Shown piece by piece: positions 16,033-23,751 of a DNA stretch of 27,905 bases. The notes under the pieces were generated by a model. It was not told the origin of the DNA. It ran no database searches and saw nothing but the letters and a program-made list of their open reading frames with translations. The number at the start of each line of letters is the position of its first letter. Position 1 is the stretch's first letter. The stretch covers positions 1 through 27,905 of the forward strand of contig DJFY01000046.1 of NCBI GenBank assembly GCA_002431545.1. The letters are read 5' to 3'. The translations under genes were made by a program, and so were the position numbers. This stretch comes from Cellvibrionales bacterium UBA5860 (GTDB lineage Bacteria; Pseudomonadota; Gammaproteobacteria; Pseudomonadales; Porticoccaceae).

Positions 16033-16539
16033 TCAAGCAGATTGCTTGCGTTGTTTTTCCAGTTTAGAGCGAATTCTGTCGCGTTTTAGCGATGTCAGAT
16101 AGTCGACGAACAGCTTGCCTTCGAGATGGTCCAACTCATGCTGAAGACATACAGCCAGCAGCCCGTCCGGCTCGAGCTCAACGGGCTTGCCTTCCTGGTC
16201 CAGTGCCCGCACTCGGACACAGTCCGGACGCGAAACCTGCTCGTGAAATCCCGGTACTGACAGACAGCCTTCCTCGTAATCCCGGCAAGTGTCCGCCAAC
16301 ACCTCGACCTCGGGGTTGATAAACACCTGGGGCTGGTCCCGAGTTTCCGACAAATCCACCACGACCACCCGCTCGTGAACATCCACCTGTGTCGCCGCCA
16401 GACCGATGCCGTTGGCCGCATACATAGTCTCCAGCATGTCGTCGACCAGAGTTCGAATACGGTCGTCCACAGTCACCACCGGCTGCGCTTTTTTGCGCAA
16501 TCTCGGATCGGGGAATTCAAGAATAGTCAGCTTGGCCAT
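16033..16539 (-). CDS. def: Peptide deformylase
   Basis: A 168-residue metalloprotease that removes the formyl group from the N-terminus of new proteins. All three family motifs are present: GIGLAATQV (44-52), EEGCLSVP (89-96, Cys92 as metal ligand) and QHELDHLEG (133-141, His134 and His138 as ligands, Glu135 catalytic). The start MAKLTILEFPDPRLRKKA is the typical gammaproteobacterial form. It is the first gene of the minus-strand cluster and is divergent from the LysM gene across a 129-base gap that must hold both promoters. Fe2+ is the usual metal. Confidence 0.98.
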   Translation of the reverse strand: MAKLTILEFPDPRLRKKAQPVVTVDDRIRTLVDDMLETMYAANGIGLAATQVDVHERVVVVDLSETRDQPQVFINPEVEVLADTCRDYEEGCLSVPGFHEQVSRPDCVRVRALDQEGKPVELEPDGLLAVCLQHELDHLEGKLFVDYLTSLKRDRIRSKLEKQRKQSA

Positions 16540-16668
16540 ACTTTGTGATGTATTTCTAGCAAATTAACATAAACCACTGTTAATATTGGAAGTTGCAGGT
16601 GTGCGCGCGCTTGCTACCGCGTATGACCAAGTATACACCATTGGAAAAGAGCTCACAGGACGAACCAA
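16540..16668. promoter_or_regulatory. Divergent promoter region between def and the LysM gene
   Basis: This 129-base AT-richer gap separates two divergent operons, so it should contain both promoters. An inverted repeat ATTAACA (16563-16569) / TGTTAAT (16578-16584) with an eight-base spacer lies on the def side and could be an operator or overlap a -35/-10 element. On the plus strand TTGCTA and TATACA (around 16611-16637) resemble promoter boxes but with only 15 bases between them. The individual promoter assignments are weak. Confidence 0.45.
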
Positions 16669-17688
16669 ATGAAAAAATTAATATCGGGTTTGCTGGCAAT
16701 CTGGGCACTGGTAGCGCTCGCGCTGGCCGCCGAGGCGCCTTTCAAGGACAACATACCCGACAGATATACCGTCAAGGAAGGCGATACATTATGGGATATA
16801 TCCGATTATTTCCTGAGTAAACCCTGGGTGTGGCCGGAAATCTGGCATGTCAATCCGCAAATTCGCAACCCGCATCTCATCTATCCGGGCGATGTGATCA
16901 ATCTGGTCTATATCGACGGCAAACCCCGCCTCACCCTCAGCCGGGGTCGCGATGTCAAGCTCAGCCCGCAGATACGTAGCATTGAAAACCGCCAGGCCAT
17001 CCCGCCACTGCCGCTGGAAATGATCAATAGCTTTTTAACCCGCTCGCGCGTGGTCGACAAAGGCGTCCTCGAAGCCGCACCCTACGTCCTCGCGGGTCAG
17101 GAAAAACACATTCTCGCGGGCCTGAACGACGATTTCTACGCGCGCGGTAATCTCGACCCGAACCTGAGCGTATACGGCGTCTATCGGGACGGCGGCAACT
17201 ACGTCGACCCGGCGTCGGGCGAATTGCTCGGCGTGCGCGCCCAGGCCATCGGCTCGGCCAAACTCAAGGTCATGGACAAGGATGTCGCCACGCTGGGTGT
17301 GACACGCAGTGAAGAAGAAATCCGGGCCTATGACCGGTTGCTTCCCGACGAGGCACGCGAAATAGATACCACCTTTCAACCCAGTGCGCCTCCGGATGGC
17401 AGCGACGGTCTCATTGTCTCCGTAGAAGGCAGTGTGCGCGTCGCTGGCCTGCTCGACGTCGTGGCTATCAATCTCGGCGATCGCAGCGGCATCAAAACCG
17501 GCAATATGCTGGCGATTTATAAAAAAGGCGAAGTAGTGAAAGACCGGGTAACGGGTGGCCACGTCCAGTTACCGGCTGAGCGGGCCGGCCTGTTGATGGT
17601 TTTCCGTACCTTTGAAAAAATGAGTTACGGGCTCATTCTCAACGCCAACCGCCCACTTGCGGTGGGCGACGCCGTCAAAAGCCCTTGA
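16669..17688 (+). CDS. Secreted LysM-domain protein of the def/dprA neighbourhood
   Basis: A 339-residue protein with a Sec-type signal peptide (MKK start, hydrophobic 4-20, cleavage likely after LALA or nearby) and one LysM domain at about 32-80 (YTVKEGDTLWDISDYFLSKP to LIYPGDVINLV) that should bind peptidoglycan glycan chains. The remaining ~250 residues contain no enzyme motif I recognise; they include VAINLGDRSGIKTGNMLAIY, which looks like a beta-rich, possibly SH3-like region. A LysM protein of this size between def and dprA is conserved in Pseudomonas and relatives (PA0020-type). It probably acts in the periplasm on envelope assembly, but its role is not established. ATG 16669 follows CAGGACGA. 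Confidence 0.93.
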   Translation: MKKLISGLLAIWALVALALAAEAPFKDNIPDRYTVKEGDTLWDISDYFLSKPWVWPEIWHVNPQIRNPHLIYPGDVINLVYIDGKPRLTLSRGRDVKLSPQIRSIENRQAIPPLPLEMINSFLTRSRVVDKGVLEAAPYVLAGQEKHILAGLNDDFYARGNLDPNLSVYGVYRDGGNYVDPASGELLGVRAQAIGSAKLKVMDKDVATLGVTRSEEEIRAYDRLLPDEAREIDTTFQPSAPPDGSDGLIVSVEGSVRVAGLLDVVAINLGDRSGIKTGNMLAIYKKGEVVKDRVTGGHVQLPAERAGLLMVFRTFEKMSYGLILNANRPLAVGDAVKSP

Positions 17689-17779
17689 GCACCTGCCGGT
17701 GCGGCGTACCGGTAGTTCGCACTCAGGCAACGAAAAGGCTATGATTCCGGCATGAATTGACTGCCCCAGGGAAGGGGTT

Positions 17780-18880
17780 ATGCCGACACAAACAGAATCC
17801 GCTGTCATTCTCCAGCACCTGCCCGGCATTGGCGCCACCGGACTGGCCAATCTCGTCGATCAGTTTGGCTCCTTTGATAATGTCCTCAGCGCACCGCTGG
17901 AAGCACTGCCCGGCGTCTATCGCAAAGCCCTTCAGTATTATCGCCGCGAGGCGAATGCCGTCACGCAGGCGGCGCAGGATGTAATCGCGCGCTGTCGCGA
18001 CGAAGCCATCACGCTGGTAATTCTGGGCAGCGAGAATTACCCGTCCCTGCTTGCCGAGATCGACTGCCCACCTCCTGTACTCTACGTCAAAGGCCGCATC
18101 GATACCCTGCACCTGCCCCAGATAGCCATCGTCGGCAGTCGGCAGCATACAGCCACCGGCAAACATAACGCCGAAGCATTCGCCCGGGATTTGAGCCGGC
18201 ACGGCTTCACCATTACCAGCGGCATGGCGCTGGGCATCGATGGTATTGCTCATCATGCGGTTGTCGAAAAAGGCTCGACGGTCGCGGTCCTCGGCACCGG
18301 CGTCGACACGGTATACCCGCGCCAGCATAACGCGCTGTATCAGGCCATTATCGATAACGGTGGTGCTGTGCTATCGGAATTCCCACTGGGGACCCCGGCC
18401 CGCGCGGGCAATTTCCCGCAACGCAATCGCATTATCAGCGGCCTCAGTGTGGGCGTCGTCGTGATCGAAGCCGCACTGCGCAGCGGTTCGCTGATCACTG
18501 CGCGGCACGCCATTGAGCAAGGCCGCGAAGTATTTGCCTTGCCCGGATCCATCCATAACCCGATGGCCAAAGGTTGCCACCAATTGATCCGCAACGGTGC
18601 CACGCTGGTCGAAAACAGTCAGGATATTGTCGAACAACTGGGCGGCATGCTGTCCCTGTTAGCCGCATCCCCGCCCTCCGGCGAAGAGAACCAACCTGCC
18701 ATGGAGCTCAGTGCCGACGAGCGAACTGTCCTCGACCAGCTGGCCTTCGACAACGTCGACCTGGACACGCTGGTGCACCGCTGCGGTCTTGCTACTGCCC
18801 GATTAACCAGCACCCTGGTCTCTCTCGAGCTCAAAGGGCTGGTGGCAAACCGCGCGGGGCTCTATTGCAGGATCAGCTGA
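17780..18880 (+). CDS. dprA: DNA processing protein DprA (Smf)
   Basis: A 366-residue protein with the normal three-part layout: an N-terminal helical SAM-like segment (LPGIGATGLANLVDQFGS, 14-31), the central DprA Rossmann domain starting at IAIVGSRQHTATG (115-127) with GMALGIDGIAHHAVV, GTGVDTVYPRQHNALY and NFPQRNRIISGLSVGVVVIE, and a C-terminal winged-helix (DML1-like) domain from about 305. DprA loads RecA on incoming single-stranded DNA in natural transformation. It is also widely conserved in species not known to take up DNA, so presence alone does not prove competence. ATG 17780 has a strong AAGGGG ribosome site. It follows the LysM gene by 91 bases. Confidence 0.97.
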   Translation: MPTQTESAVILQHLPGIGATGLANLVDQFGSFDNVLSAPLEALPGVYRKALQYYRREANAVTQAAQDVIARCRDEAITLVILGSENYPSLLAEIDCPPPVLYVKGRIDTLHLPQIAIVGSRQHTATGKHNAEAFARDLSRHGFTITSGMALGIDGIAHHAVVEKGSTVAVLGTGVDTVYPRQHNALYQAIIDNGGAVLSEFPLGTPARAGNFPQRNRIISGLSVGVVVIEAALRSGSLITARHAIEQGREVFALPGSIHNPMAKGCHQLIRNGATLVENSQDIVEQLGGMLSLLAASPPSGEENQPAMELSADERTVLDQLAFDNVDLDTLVHRCGLATARLTSTLVSLELKGLVANRAGLYCRIS

Positions 18881-18925
18881 TAGCGCAATATCCGGCCACA
18901 CCCTGAAATCAGTTTCAATAGCGAT

Positions 18926-18940
18926 CCGGCGCACCGCCGG
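18926..18940 (+). terminator. Hairpin between dprA and purE, possible terminator
   Basis: CCGGCG (18926-18931), loop CAC, then CGCCGG (18935-18940): a perfect six-pair GC stem 46 bases after the dprA stop. The following bases TTGCCAGCTTTCT are only mildly T-rich. A smaller hairpin TGAAA-TCAG-TTTCA lies at 18904-18917. Together they suggest purE starts a separate transcript, but the evidence is modest. Confidence 0.4.
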
Positions 18941-19001
18941 TTGCCAGCTTTCTCGCGTTGCGTTAGCCTGCCGATCCCTTCGCAATGAGTCGACAGAAAT
19001 T

Positions 19002-19523
19002 ATGAGTCAAGCTTTCGTCGCCGTATTAATGGGCTCCGATTCCGACCTGCCTGTTATGCAGGCCACTCTGGACGTACTGGGTACGCTGGGTGTCCCCTAC
19101 GAAGTCAAAATCACTTCGGCACATCGCACCCCGCAAGCCACCAAGGAATATGTCCAGTCCGCCGATGAGCGCGGTTGCGTGGCCTTTATCTGTGCTGCCG
19201 GCATGGCTGCCCACCTGGCCGGTGCAGTCTCCGCACAAACGTTGAAACCGGTTATCGGCGTGCCGATCAATGCCTCCCTCGAAGGCATGGACGCGCTGCT
19301 GGCGACAGTCCAGATGCCCGCGGGAATTCCGGTTGCAACTGTCGCTATCGGCAAGGCCGGCGCGAAGAATGCCGCGTATCTGGCTGCTCAGATTGCCGCC
19401 ACCGCGGACAGTGCCTTGCGCCAGCGCCTGATTGATGATCGCCGGGCCAGCGCTGAAAACGTGCAGGCGAAGGATGCCGCACTGCAGACGGAGTTACAGG
19501 CGCGACAAACTGCCAAGGCGTGA
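19002..19523 (+). CDS. purE: N5-carboxyaminoimidazole ribonucleotide mutase (PurE)
   Basis: A 173-residue PurE, which rearranges N5-CAIR to CAIR in purine synthesis. MGSDSDLPVMQ (10-20) is the phosphate-binding loop, SAHRTP (39-44) carries the catalytic His41, and AAGMAAHLAG (65-74) and TVQMPAGIPVATVAIGKAG (102-120) complete the active site. These mark the class I type. The middle segment reads AAGMAAHLAG where the E. coli form has AGAGGAAHLPG, so it belongs to a different PurE branch from the enterobacterial one. The usual partner purK is not in the window. The stop overlaps the tsaC GTG start (GTGA), so it is translationally tied to tsaC. The C-terminal tail after about residue 140 is rich in Ala, Gln and charged residues. 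Confidence 0.95.
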   Translation: MSQAFVAVLMGSDSDLPVMQATLDVLGTLGVPYEVKITSAHRTPQATKEYVQSADERGCVAFICAAGMAAHLAGAVSAQTLKPVIGVPINASLEGMDALLATVQMPAGIPVATVAIGKAGAKNAAYLAAQIAATADSALRQRLIDDRRASAENVQAKDAALQTELQARQTAKA

Positions 19524-20125
19524 AACCGGTCGCTCCACCCTTGCGTCAATTCTACGCCCATCACCCGGGCCTGCGCGTGGCAGTCAACACGTTGTTCGCC
19601 GGTGGCACCGTGGCCTATCCGACAGAGGCGGTATGGGGACTCGGTTGCGACCCCAACAACGCGGCCGCGGTCGAGCACATCCTGCGGCTAAAGCGGCGCC
19701 ACGTGAGCAAGGGACTCATCCTTATTGCAGCCCATAAAGACTTGTTTAGACCGCTGCTGGATTCGCTGGATGCCGAGCATTTGCGCGCTATCGACGCAGG
19801 CGGGCCGGGACCAATCACCTGGCTGGTGCCTAATAACGGTTACGCCCCGGACTGGATTACAGGCGGTCGGACCAGTGTTGCCATACGCATTACCGCCCAC
19901 CCGGTTGCGGCCGCGCTAAGCGCCGGCTTTGGCGGCCCGGTCGTTTCGACTTCGGCAAATCCACAGAACCTGCCGCCCGCGCGCTCTTTGACGAAAGTCA
20001 AAGCCTACTTTGGCGCAAACGTCCATGCTTACGCACCCGGCGTTACCGGCTCGGCTCACAAACCCAGCGAAATTCGCGATATTGTTACGGGTAAAACTGT
20101 GCGCTCGGGAGACAGCGCCCCATAG
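19520..20125 (+). CDS. tsaC: Threonylcarbamoyl-AMP synthase (TsaC / YrdC / Sua5 family)
   Basis: A 201-residue single-domain YrdC-fold protein that makes threonylcarbamoyl-AMP from threonine, bicarbonate and ATP, the first step of t6A formation at position 37 of ANN-decoding tRNAs. Visible motifs are GGTVAYPTEAVWGLGCDP (28-45), the KRRHVSKGLILIA segment (58-70, with Lys58, Arg59 and Lys64), PGPITWLVP, SVAIRITAHP, VVSTSANP and KPSEIRDI. Its length matches TsaC, without the extra Sua5 C-terminal domain. The GTG start at 19520 is set by the four-base GTGA overlap with purE. hemF begins nine bases after its stop. Confidence 0.96.
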   Translation: MKPVAPPLRQFYAHHPGLRVAVNTLFAGGTVAYPTEAVWGLGCDPNNAAAVEHILRLKRRHVSKGLILIAAHKDLFRPLLDSLDAEHLRAIDAGGPGPITWLVPNNGYAPDWITGGRTSVAIRITAHPVAAALSAGFGGPVVSTSANPQNLPPARSLTKVKAYFGANVHAYAPGVTGSAHKPSEIRDIVTGKTVRSGDSAP

Positions 20126-20134
20126 AGTCTGATC

Positions 20135-21046
20135 ATGGTCGATACCACAGCAGTCAGGAATTACCTGCTTGAATTGCAGAAAAACATCTGTGACGAACTC
20201 GGCGCGCTGGAGCCAGGCACGTCATTTCGCGGCGACGACTGGGTTCGCGATGAGGGTGGCGGTGGCCAGTCGCGTGTTATCGAAGGCGGCGAGGTCTTCG
20301 AAAAGGGTGGGGTTAATTTTTCGCACGTCTTCGGCCAGGAACTCCCGGGCTCGGCCACTGCGGCGCGACCCGAACTCGCCGGTCGCTCATTCGAGGCCAT
20401 GGGCGTATCCCTGGTCATACATCCACTTAACCCCTTTGTGCCCACGTCTCACGCCAACGTTCGCTTGTTTGTCGCCAACAAGTCCGGTGAGGCGCCGGTC
20501 TGGTGGTTTGGTGGCGGATACGACCTCACCCCCTATTACGGCAATGAGGATGACTGCCGCCACTGGCACGAAACTGCAAGCGCCGCGTGTGCACCCTTTG
20601 GGAAAGACATTTACCCGCGTTTTAAACAGTGGTGCGACGAATACTTTTATCTGCGTCATCGCGACGAAGCACGGGGCGTAGGCGGTCTGTTTTTCGACGA
20701 CTTCAACGAAGCCGGTTTTGACACCTGTTTTGACTTTATACGTGCTGTTGGCGACAGCTACACTGCCGCTTACCTGCCTATAGTAAAAAAACGCAAGGAT
20801 ACGCCGTACACGAGTCGGCATCGGGATTTCCAGCTGTATCGCCGAGGCCGCTATGTGGAATTTAACCTGGTCTTCGATCGGGGCACCCTGTTCGGCCTGC
20901 AAACCGGTGGTCGCACGGAATCCATACTCATGTCACTGCCGCCGCAGGTCAGCTGGCGCTACAACTGGCAGCCCGACCCGGGCAGCGACGAGGCTGATCT
21001 TTACGAAAAATTCCTGCCGCCACGCGACTGGCTCGCCAAGCCGTGA
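20135..21046 (+). CDS. hemF: Oxygen-dependent coproporphyrinogen III oxidase
   Basis: A 303-residue HemF, which decarboxylates two propionates of coproporphyrinogen III to vinyl groups with oxygen during heme synthesis. Clear family blocks are RDEGGGGQSRVIEGGEVFEK, GVNFSHVFG, HPLNPFVPTSHANVR, WWFGGGYDLTPYY, ARGVGGLFFDDFNE and GRYVEFNLVFDRGTLFGLQT, ending with QVSWRYNWQPDPGS. All the conserved histidine-bearing segments are present. Use of the oxygen-dependent form implies aerobic growth; any oxygen-independent HemN would lie elsewhere. It is tightly packed: nine bases after tsaC, and a GTGA overlap with aroE. Confidence 0.98.
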   Translation: MVDTTAVRNYLLELQKNICDELGALEPGTSFRGDDWVRDEGGGGQSRVIEGGEVFEKGGVNFSHVFGQELPGSATAARPELAGRSFEAMGVSLVIHPLNPFVPTSHANVRLFVANKSGEAPVWWFGGGYDLTPYYGNEDDCRHWHETASAACAPFGKDIYPRFKQWCDEYFYLRHRDEARGVGGLFFDDFNEAGFDTCFDFIRAVGDSYTAAYLPIVKKRKDTPYTSRHRDFQLYRRGRYVEFNLVFDRGTLFGLQTGGRTESILMSLPPQVSWRYNWQPDPGSDEADLYEKFLPPRDWLAKP

Positions 21047-21882
21047 CCGATCGCTACGCGGTTGTCGGCAATCCTGTGGCGCATAGCCTCTCCCCAGATA
21101 TTCATCGCGCCTTCGCTCAGCAAACCGGGGAAAACATCGACTATAGCCGAATCATCGTACCGGCCGGCCAGTTTAACGAGGTCGCTCGCCTGTTTTTTAA
21201 TCGCGGTGGCAGAGGCCTGAATATCACCGTGCCCTGCAAGGGCGACGCCTATCAATTCGCCGATAAGCTAACTGCTTTCGCCAGTCGCGCCCAGGCGGTC
21301 AATACACTGGCACTGGACACCGCAGGCTTGCTGACCGGCGACAACACGGACGGGCGGGGCCTGGTTGCCGATCTGGTCGACAACCTGGGCTGGCCGATCG
21401 CCGATAAGCGCTTGCTAATCCTGGGTGCAGGTGGCGCCGTTCGCGGGGTATTGCAGCCACTGCTGGAACAAGGGCCTCGGGAGCTGGTCATCGCCAACCG
21501 AACCCCGACCAAAGCCGCAGACCTGGCGGACCAATTTACTGACCTGGGCGCTGTTACCGGCGGTGGTTACGATGACCTTCTCGAGCAAGCGCCGTTTGAT
21601 CTAATCATCAACGCAACCAGCGCCAGTCTCGCCGGCGACCTACCACCCGTGCCGAAGCGGATTGTCGACGGGAACACCCGTTGTTACGACATGATGTATG
21701 CCGCACAACCGACGGTTTTCATGACCTGGTGCCGGGAGCAGCAATGCCGTGAAGCCATCGACGGTCTGGGCATGCTGGTTGAACAGGCAGCGCTGGCCTT
21801 TGCACTGTGGCGCGGCAAGCAACCCGCGACGACAAGCGTAATCGAATCCATTCGCGCGCTACTGGCGGGCAAACCGAGCTAG
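21043..21882 (+). CDS. aroE: Shikimate dehydrogenase (NADP+)
   Basis: A 279-residue AroE, reducing 3-dehydroshikimate to shikimate with NADPH in aromatic amino acid synthesis. The substrate domain has VGNPVAHSLSPDIH (8-21, with Ser15 and Ser17), LNITVPCK (59-66, catalytic Lys66) and NTDGRGL (101-107, Asp103). The cofactor domain has LGAGGAVRGVL (127-137) and IANRT. The residue before the catalytic Lys is Cys where Phe is usual, which should be tolerated. The GTG start at 21043 comes from the four-base GTGA overlap with hemF, so the two are probably translationally coupled. The order tsaC-hemF-aroE matches Pseudomonas and relatives. Confidence 0.97.
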   Translation: MTDRYAVVGNPVAHSLSPDIHRAFAQQTGENIDYSRIIVPAGQFNEVARLFFNRGGRGLNITVPCKGDAYQFADKLTAFASRAQAVNTLALDTAGLLTGDNTDGRGLVADLVDNLGWPIADKRLLILGAGGAVRGVLQPLLEQGPRELVIANRTPTKAADLADQFTDLGAVTGGGYDDLLEQAPFDLIINATSASLAGDLPPVPKRIVDGNTRCYDMMYAAQPTVFMTWCREQQCREAIDGLGMLVEQAALAFALWRGKQPATTSVIESIRALLAGKPS

Positions 21883-22270
21883 CGCTCTGAAGTTAAGACC
21901 CGCTCCGCCTCTCACCTCTTAAAGCCTGAAAAGGTCTGTAGAATAAATTTACCTCACTGCCGGACTTGCTTGAATTGCATCGTGTTGATCTGAAAAACGG
22001 TCATGCTGGCGTCAAAAGTTGCGCCTAAACTTGTGCCCGTCCGGGCGATGCTCGAGTTCGACAGCAAAGGGAAGAGGGGCTGCTTGCTTTTTTCGACAAG
22101 ACAGCTTGCCGGCCCGGCGACGGCCCAAGTGCCAGCTCCACGACATATGCTAGCGCCAGCAAGTGTGGACTGCTCGATACAGCGCCACGGACCATAGCAT
22201 AAGACGGGAGCAAACGATCATTGTGTAATCGCGCTGTCACCCACCCCACATCTACGATGTCCCTTGCCAA
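21883..22270. other. Gene-poor spacer of about 390 bases between aroE and the Nudix genes
   Basis: I find no supportable gene here. Short open frames exist on both strands (for example 22003-22197 on +) but show no recognisable motif, weak ribosome sites and no protein-like composition. A weak hairpin AGCAA (22063-22067) / TTGCT (22084-22088) followed by six T could end the purE-aroE transcript, though its loop is 16 bases. The spacer marks a break between the conserved operon and the Nudix pair. Confidence 0.5.
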
Positions 22271-22954
22271 ATGATCCTGGGCTTGATGCAAAAACTAAGA
22301 TCTGCCGCACTCCTGTTCGGCCTCGGTGCAATACTGATTTCGGACAACGCCAGCGCTGCGCCGACCGGGTCACCGACAGCTAGCCAGCCTGTCGCGTCGC
22401 CCGAGCCTTCGCTCATCGACGTTAACGCAGGCATTATTCCCTATGCCTGCAAGGGAACGCAGAGCCTGATACTACTCGCCTTCGACCCAGCCTTTGGCCG
22501 CCGCGCCTGGGGTGCTTTTGGCGGCAGATTTAAACGCGGTGAGCATGTCTGGCAAACCGCTGCTCGAGAATTTTTCGAAGAAACCAACTGTGCTTACCCC
22601 TTGCGGGACATGGCCGTATTGCGGGAGCGAGCCTACAGCCGGAACGGCGACTATTACACTTACGCAATGCGCGTACCTTACATCTCCGCCGCCGCTATCG
22701 CAGGGCGCGATAGCACCAGCCGTTCGGCAACCCCGACAGAGGGGGGAACCTGCCGCGATGTCGAGCGCTCGCGCTGGGTCTGGGTGCCCTATCATGCGCT
22801 GATAGACGCCCTCGACACCACCCGGGAACCCATTGGCATACCGGTAAGCGACGGCCTGCCCTCTGAGGTCGATCTGTGGGCGGGGGCCGCTAGCTCCATG
22901 CGCTCAGCGCTGGCGGATGGCGTGCTGCCGCGCTCTATAGTGTGCGGGCCCTGA
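22271..22954 (+). CDS. Putative exported Nudix hydrolase-like protein
   Basis: A 227-residue protein with a likely N-terminal signal peptide: MQKLR (6-10), then a hydrophobic run 11-24 and a probable signal-peptidase site ASA-AP near residue 29/30, followed by a Pro/Ser/Thr-rich linker (30-48). The Nudix domain follows, with box G85-x5-E91-x7-REFFEET (99-105). Position 106, normally Gly, is Asn, while the catalytic REXXEE glutamates are kept. Nudix enzymes cleave nucleoside diphosphates linked to other groups and are normally cytosolic, so an exported one is unusual. ATG 22286 (Met6) gives a cleaner signal peptide than ATG 22271; neither has a strong ribosome site. The substrate is unknown, and a pseudo-enzyme cannot be excluded. 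Confidence 0.75.
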   Translation: MILGLMQKLRSAALLFGLGAILISDNASAAPTGSPTASQPVASPEPSLIDVNAGIIPYACKGTQSLILLAFDPAFGRRAWGAFGGRFKRGEHVWQTAAREFFEETNCAYPLRDMAVLRERAYSRNGDYYTYAMRVPYISAAAIAGRDSTSRSATPTEGGTCRDVERSRWVWVPYHALIDALDTTREPIGIPVSDGLPSEVDLWAGAASSMRSALADGVLPRSIVCGP

Positions 22955-22982
22955 CCCGGCCAAAATTGTCAAAGTGCCCGAT

Positions 22983-22998
22983 TATTGCCACGGCAATA
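22983..22998. promoter_or_regulatory. 16-base palindrome upstream of the second Nudix gene
   Basis: TATTGCC (22983-22989) and GGCAATA (22992-22998) are perfect seven-base arms with a two-base spacer. The site lies 29 bases after the exported Nudix gene and 75 bases before the next start, where a repressor site could sit. The short spacer suits a dimeric DNA-binding protein better than an RNA hairpin. Confidence 0.4.
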
Positions 22999-23073
22999 GA
23001 TGCAACTGAGTTTGTCTGGCGAAACCTGGCGTATTAGCATAAGCAGGCTTGATATCTGCACGCGGGACTGCCA

Positions 23074-23667
23074 ATGAAACCCCAGCAAGTATTTACCGCC
23101 TACGATCGGGATGTCGGACGCGCCAATGATGCTATCGAAACGAGGTATTGCGCGCGCTGTGGCAAACATTGCCAGACCGAAGCCATTGAGGGTGGCCTGC
23201 GCTCGGTCTGCCGATCCTGTAGCCACGTACATTACAAGAATCCGCAGCCGGCCATCGCCGTCCTGATCGAGCATGCAGGCCAGTTCGTTCTCGGCAAACG
23301 GGTATCCAGCAGCCTCGGGCACGGCAAGTGGTGCATGCCCTGCGGTTACGTCGAGTATCACGAAAACTATCTGAGTGCCGCCGTACGCGAAGTCAAGGAG
23401 GAAACAGCGCTGGATGTGCGTATCAAATCAATTATCAGCGTCGTCACCAACTACCTTAAACCCAATATTCACTCGCTGGTCACCGTACTCAGCGCAGAAC
23501 CTATCGCCGGCGCAATCGAGGCGGGCGACGGCATGGAGGAAGTGCGCTGGTTTCCCTATACTGGCGTATTCCCCGACATGGCGTTTGAAGCGGATACACA
23601 TATTATCAGCCGGTATTTTGAAACCGATCTGATTGGCGCCCCGGTCGATACCGACTTCAGCCAATAG
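23074..23667 (+). CDS. Nudix hydrolase with N-terminal zinc ribbon
   Basis: A 197-residue cytosolic protein. A zinc ribbon is formed by CARC (Cys26, Cys29) and CRSC (Cys46, Cys49), followed by HVHYKNPQPAIAVLI, as in the Nudix_N_2 family. The Nudix box runs from G91 through E97 to REVKEETAL (105-113). The usual Gly near the end of the box is Ala112; the metal-binding glutamates 106, 109 and 110 are intact. Such proteins hydrolyse NADH, ADP-ribose, FAD or related dinucleotides, but the exact substrate is not readable. ATG 23074 has a weak GGGACTG site. It lies between an exported Nudix-like gene and hemB. A palindrome upstream hints at regulation. Confidence 0.9.
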   Translation: MKPQQVFTAYDRDVGRANDAIETRYCARCGKHCQTEAIEGGLRSVCRSCSHVHYKNPQPAIAVLIEHAGQFVLGKRVSSSLGHGKWCMPCGYVEYHENYLSAAVREVKEETALDVRIKSIISVVTNYLKPNIHSLVTVLSAEPIAGAIEAGDGMEEVRWFPYTGVFPDMAFEADTHIISRYFETDLIGAPVDTDFSQ

Positions 23668-23751
23668 TGGCCCTTCACCGCCGGTAACCTGCAGGAACAC
23701 CGCCGCGACAGGCGCGTTCGCACTCGGGGACACACTCGACGAGCACCCACA

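Noticed and set aside
17650..17668. Strong hairpin CGCCCAC-TTGCG-GTGGGCG near the end of the LysM gene.
   Set aside because: It lies inside the coding sequence with no T-run after it, and its bases are explained by codons for NRPLAVGD; no reason to call it a terminator.
22003..22197. A 64-codon open frame in the aroE-Nudix spacer.
   Set aside because: No convincing ribosome site, motif or composition; it cannot be told from chance.
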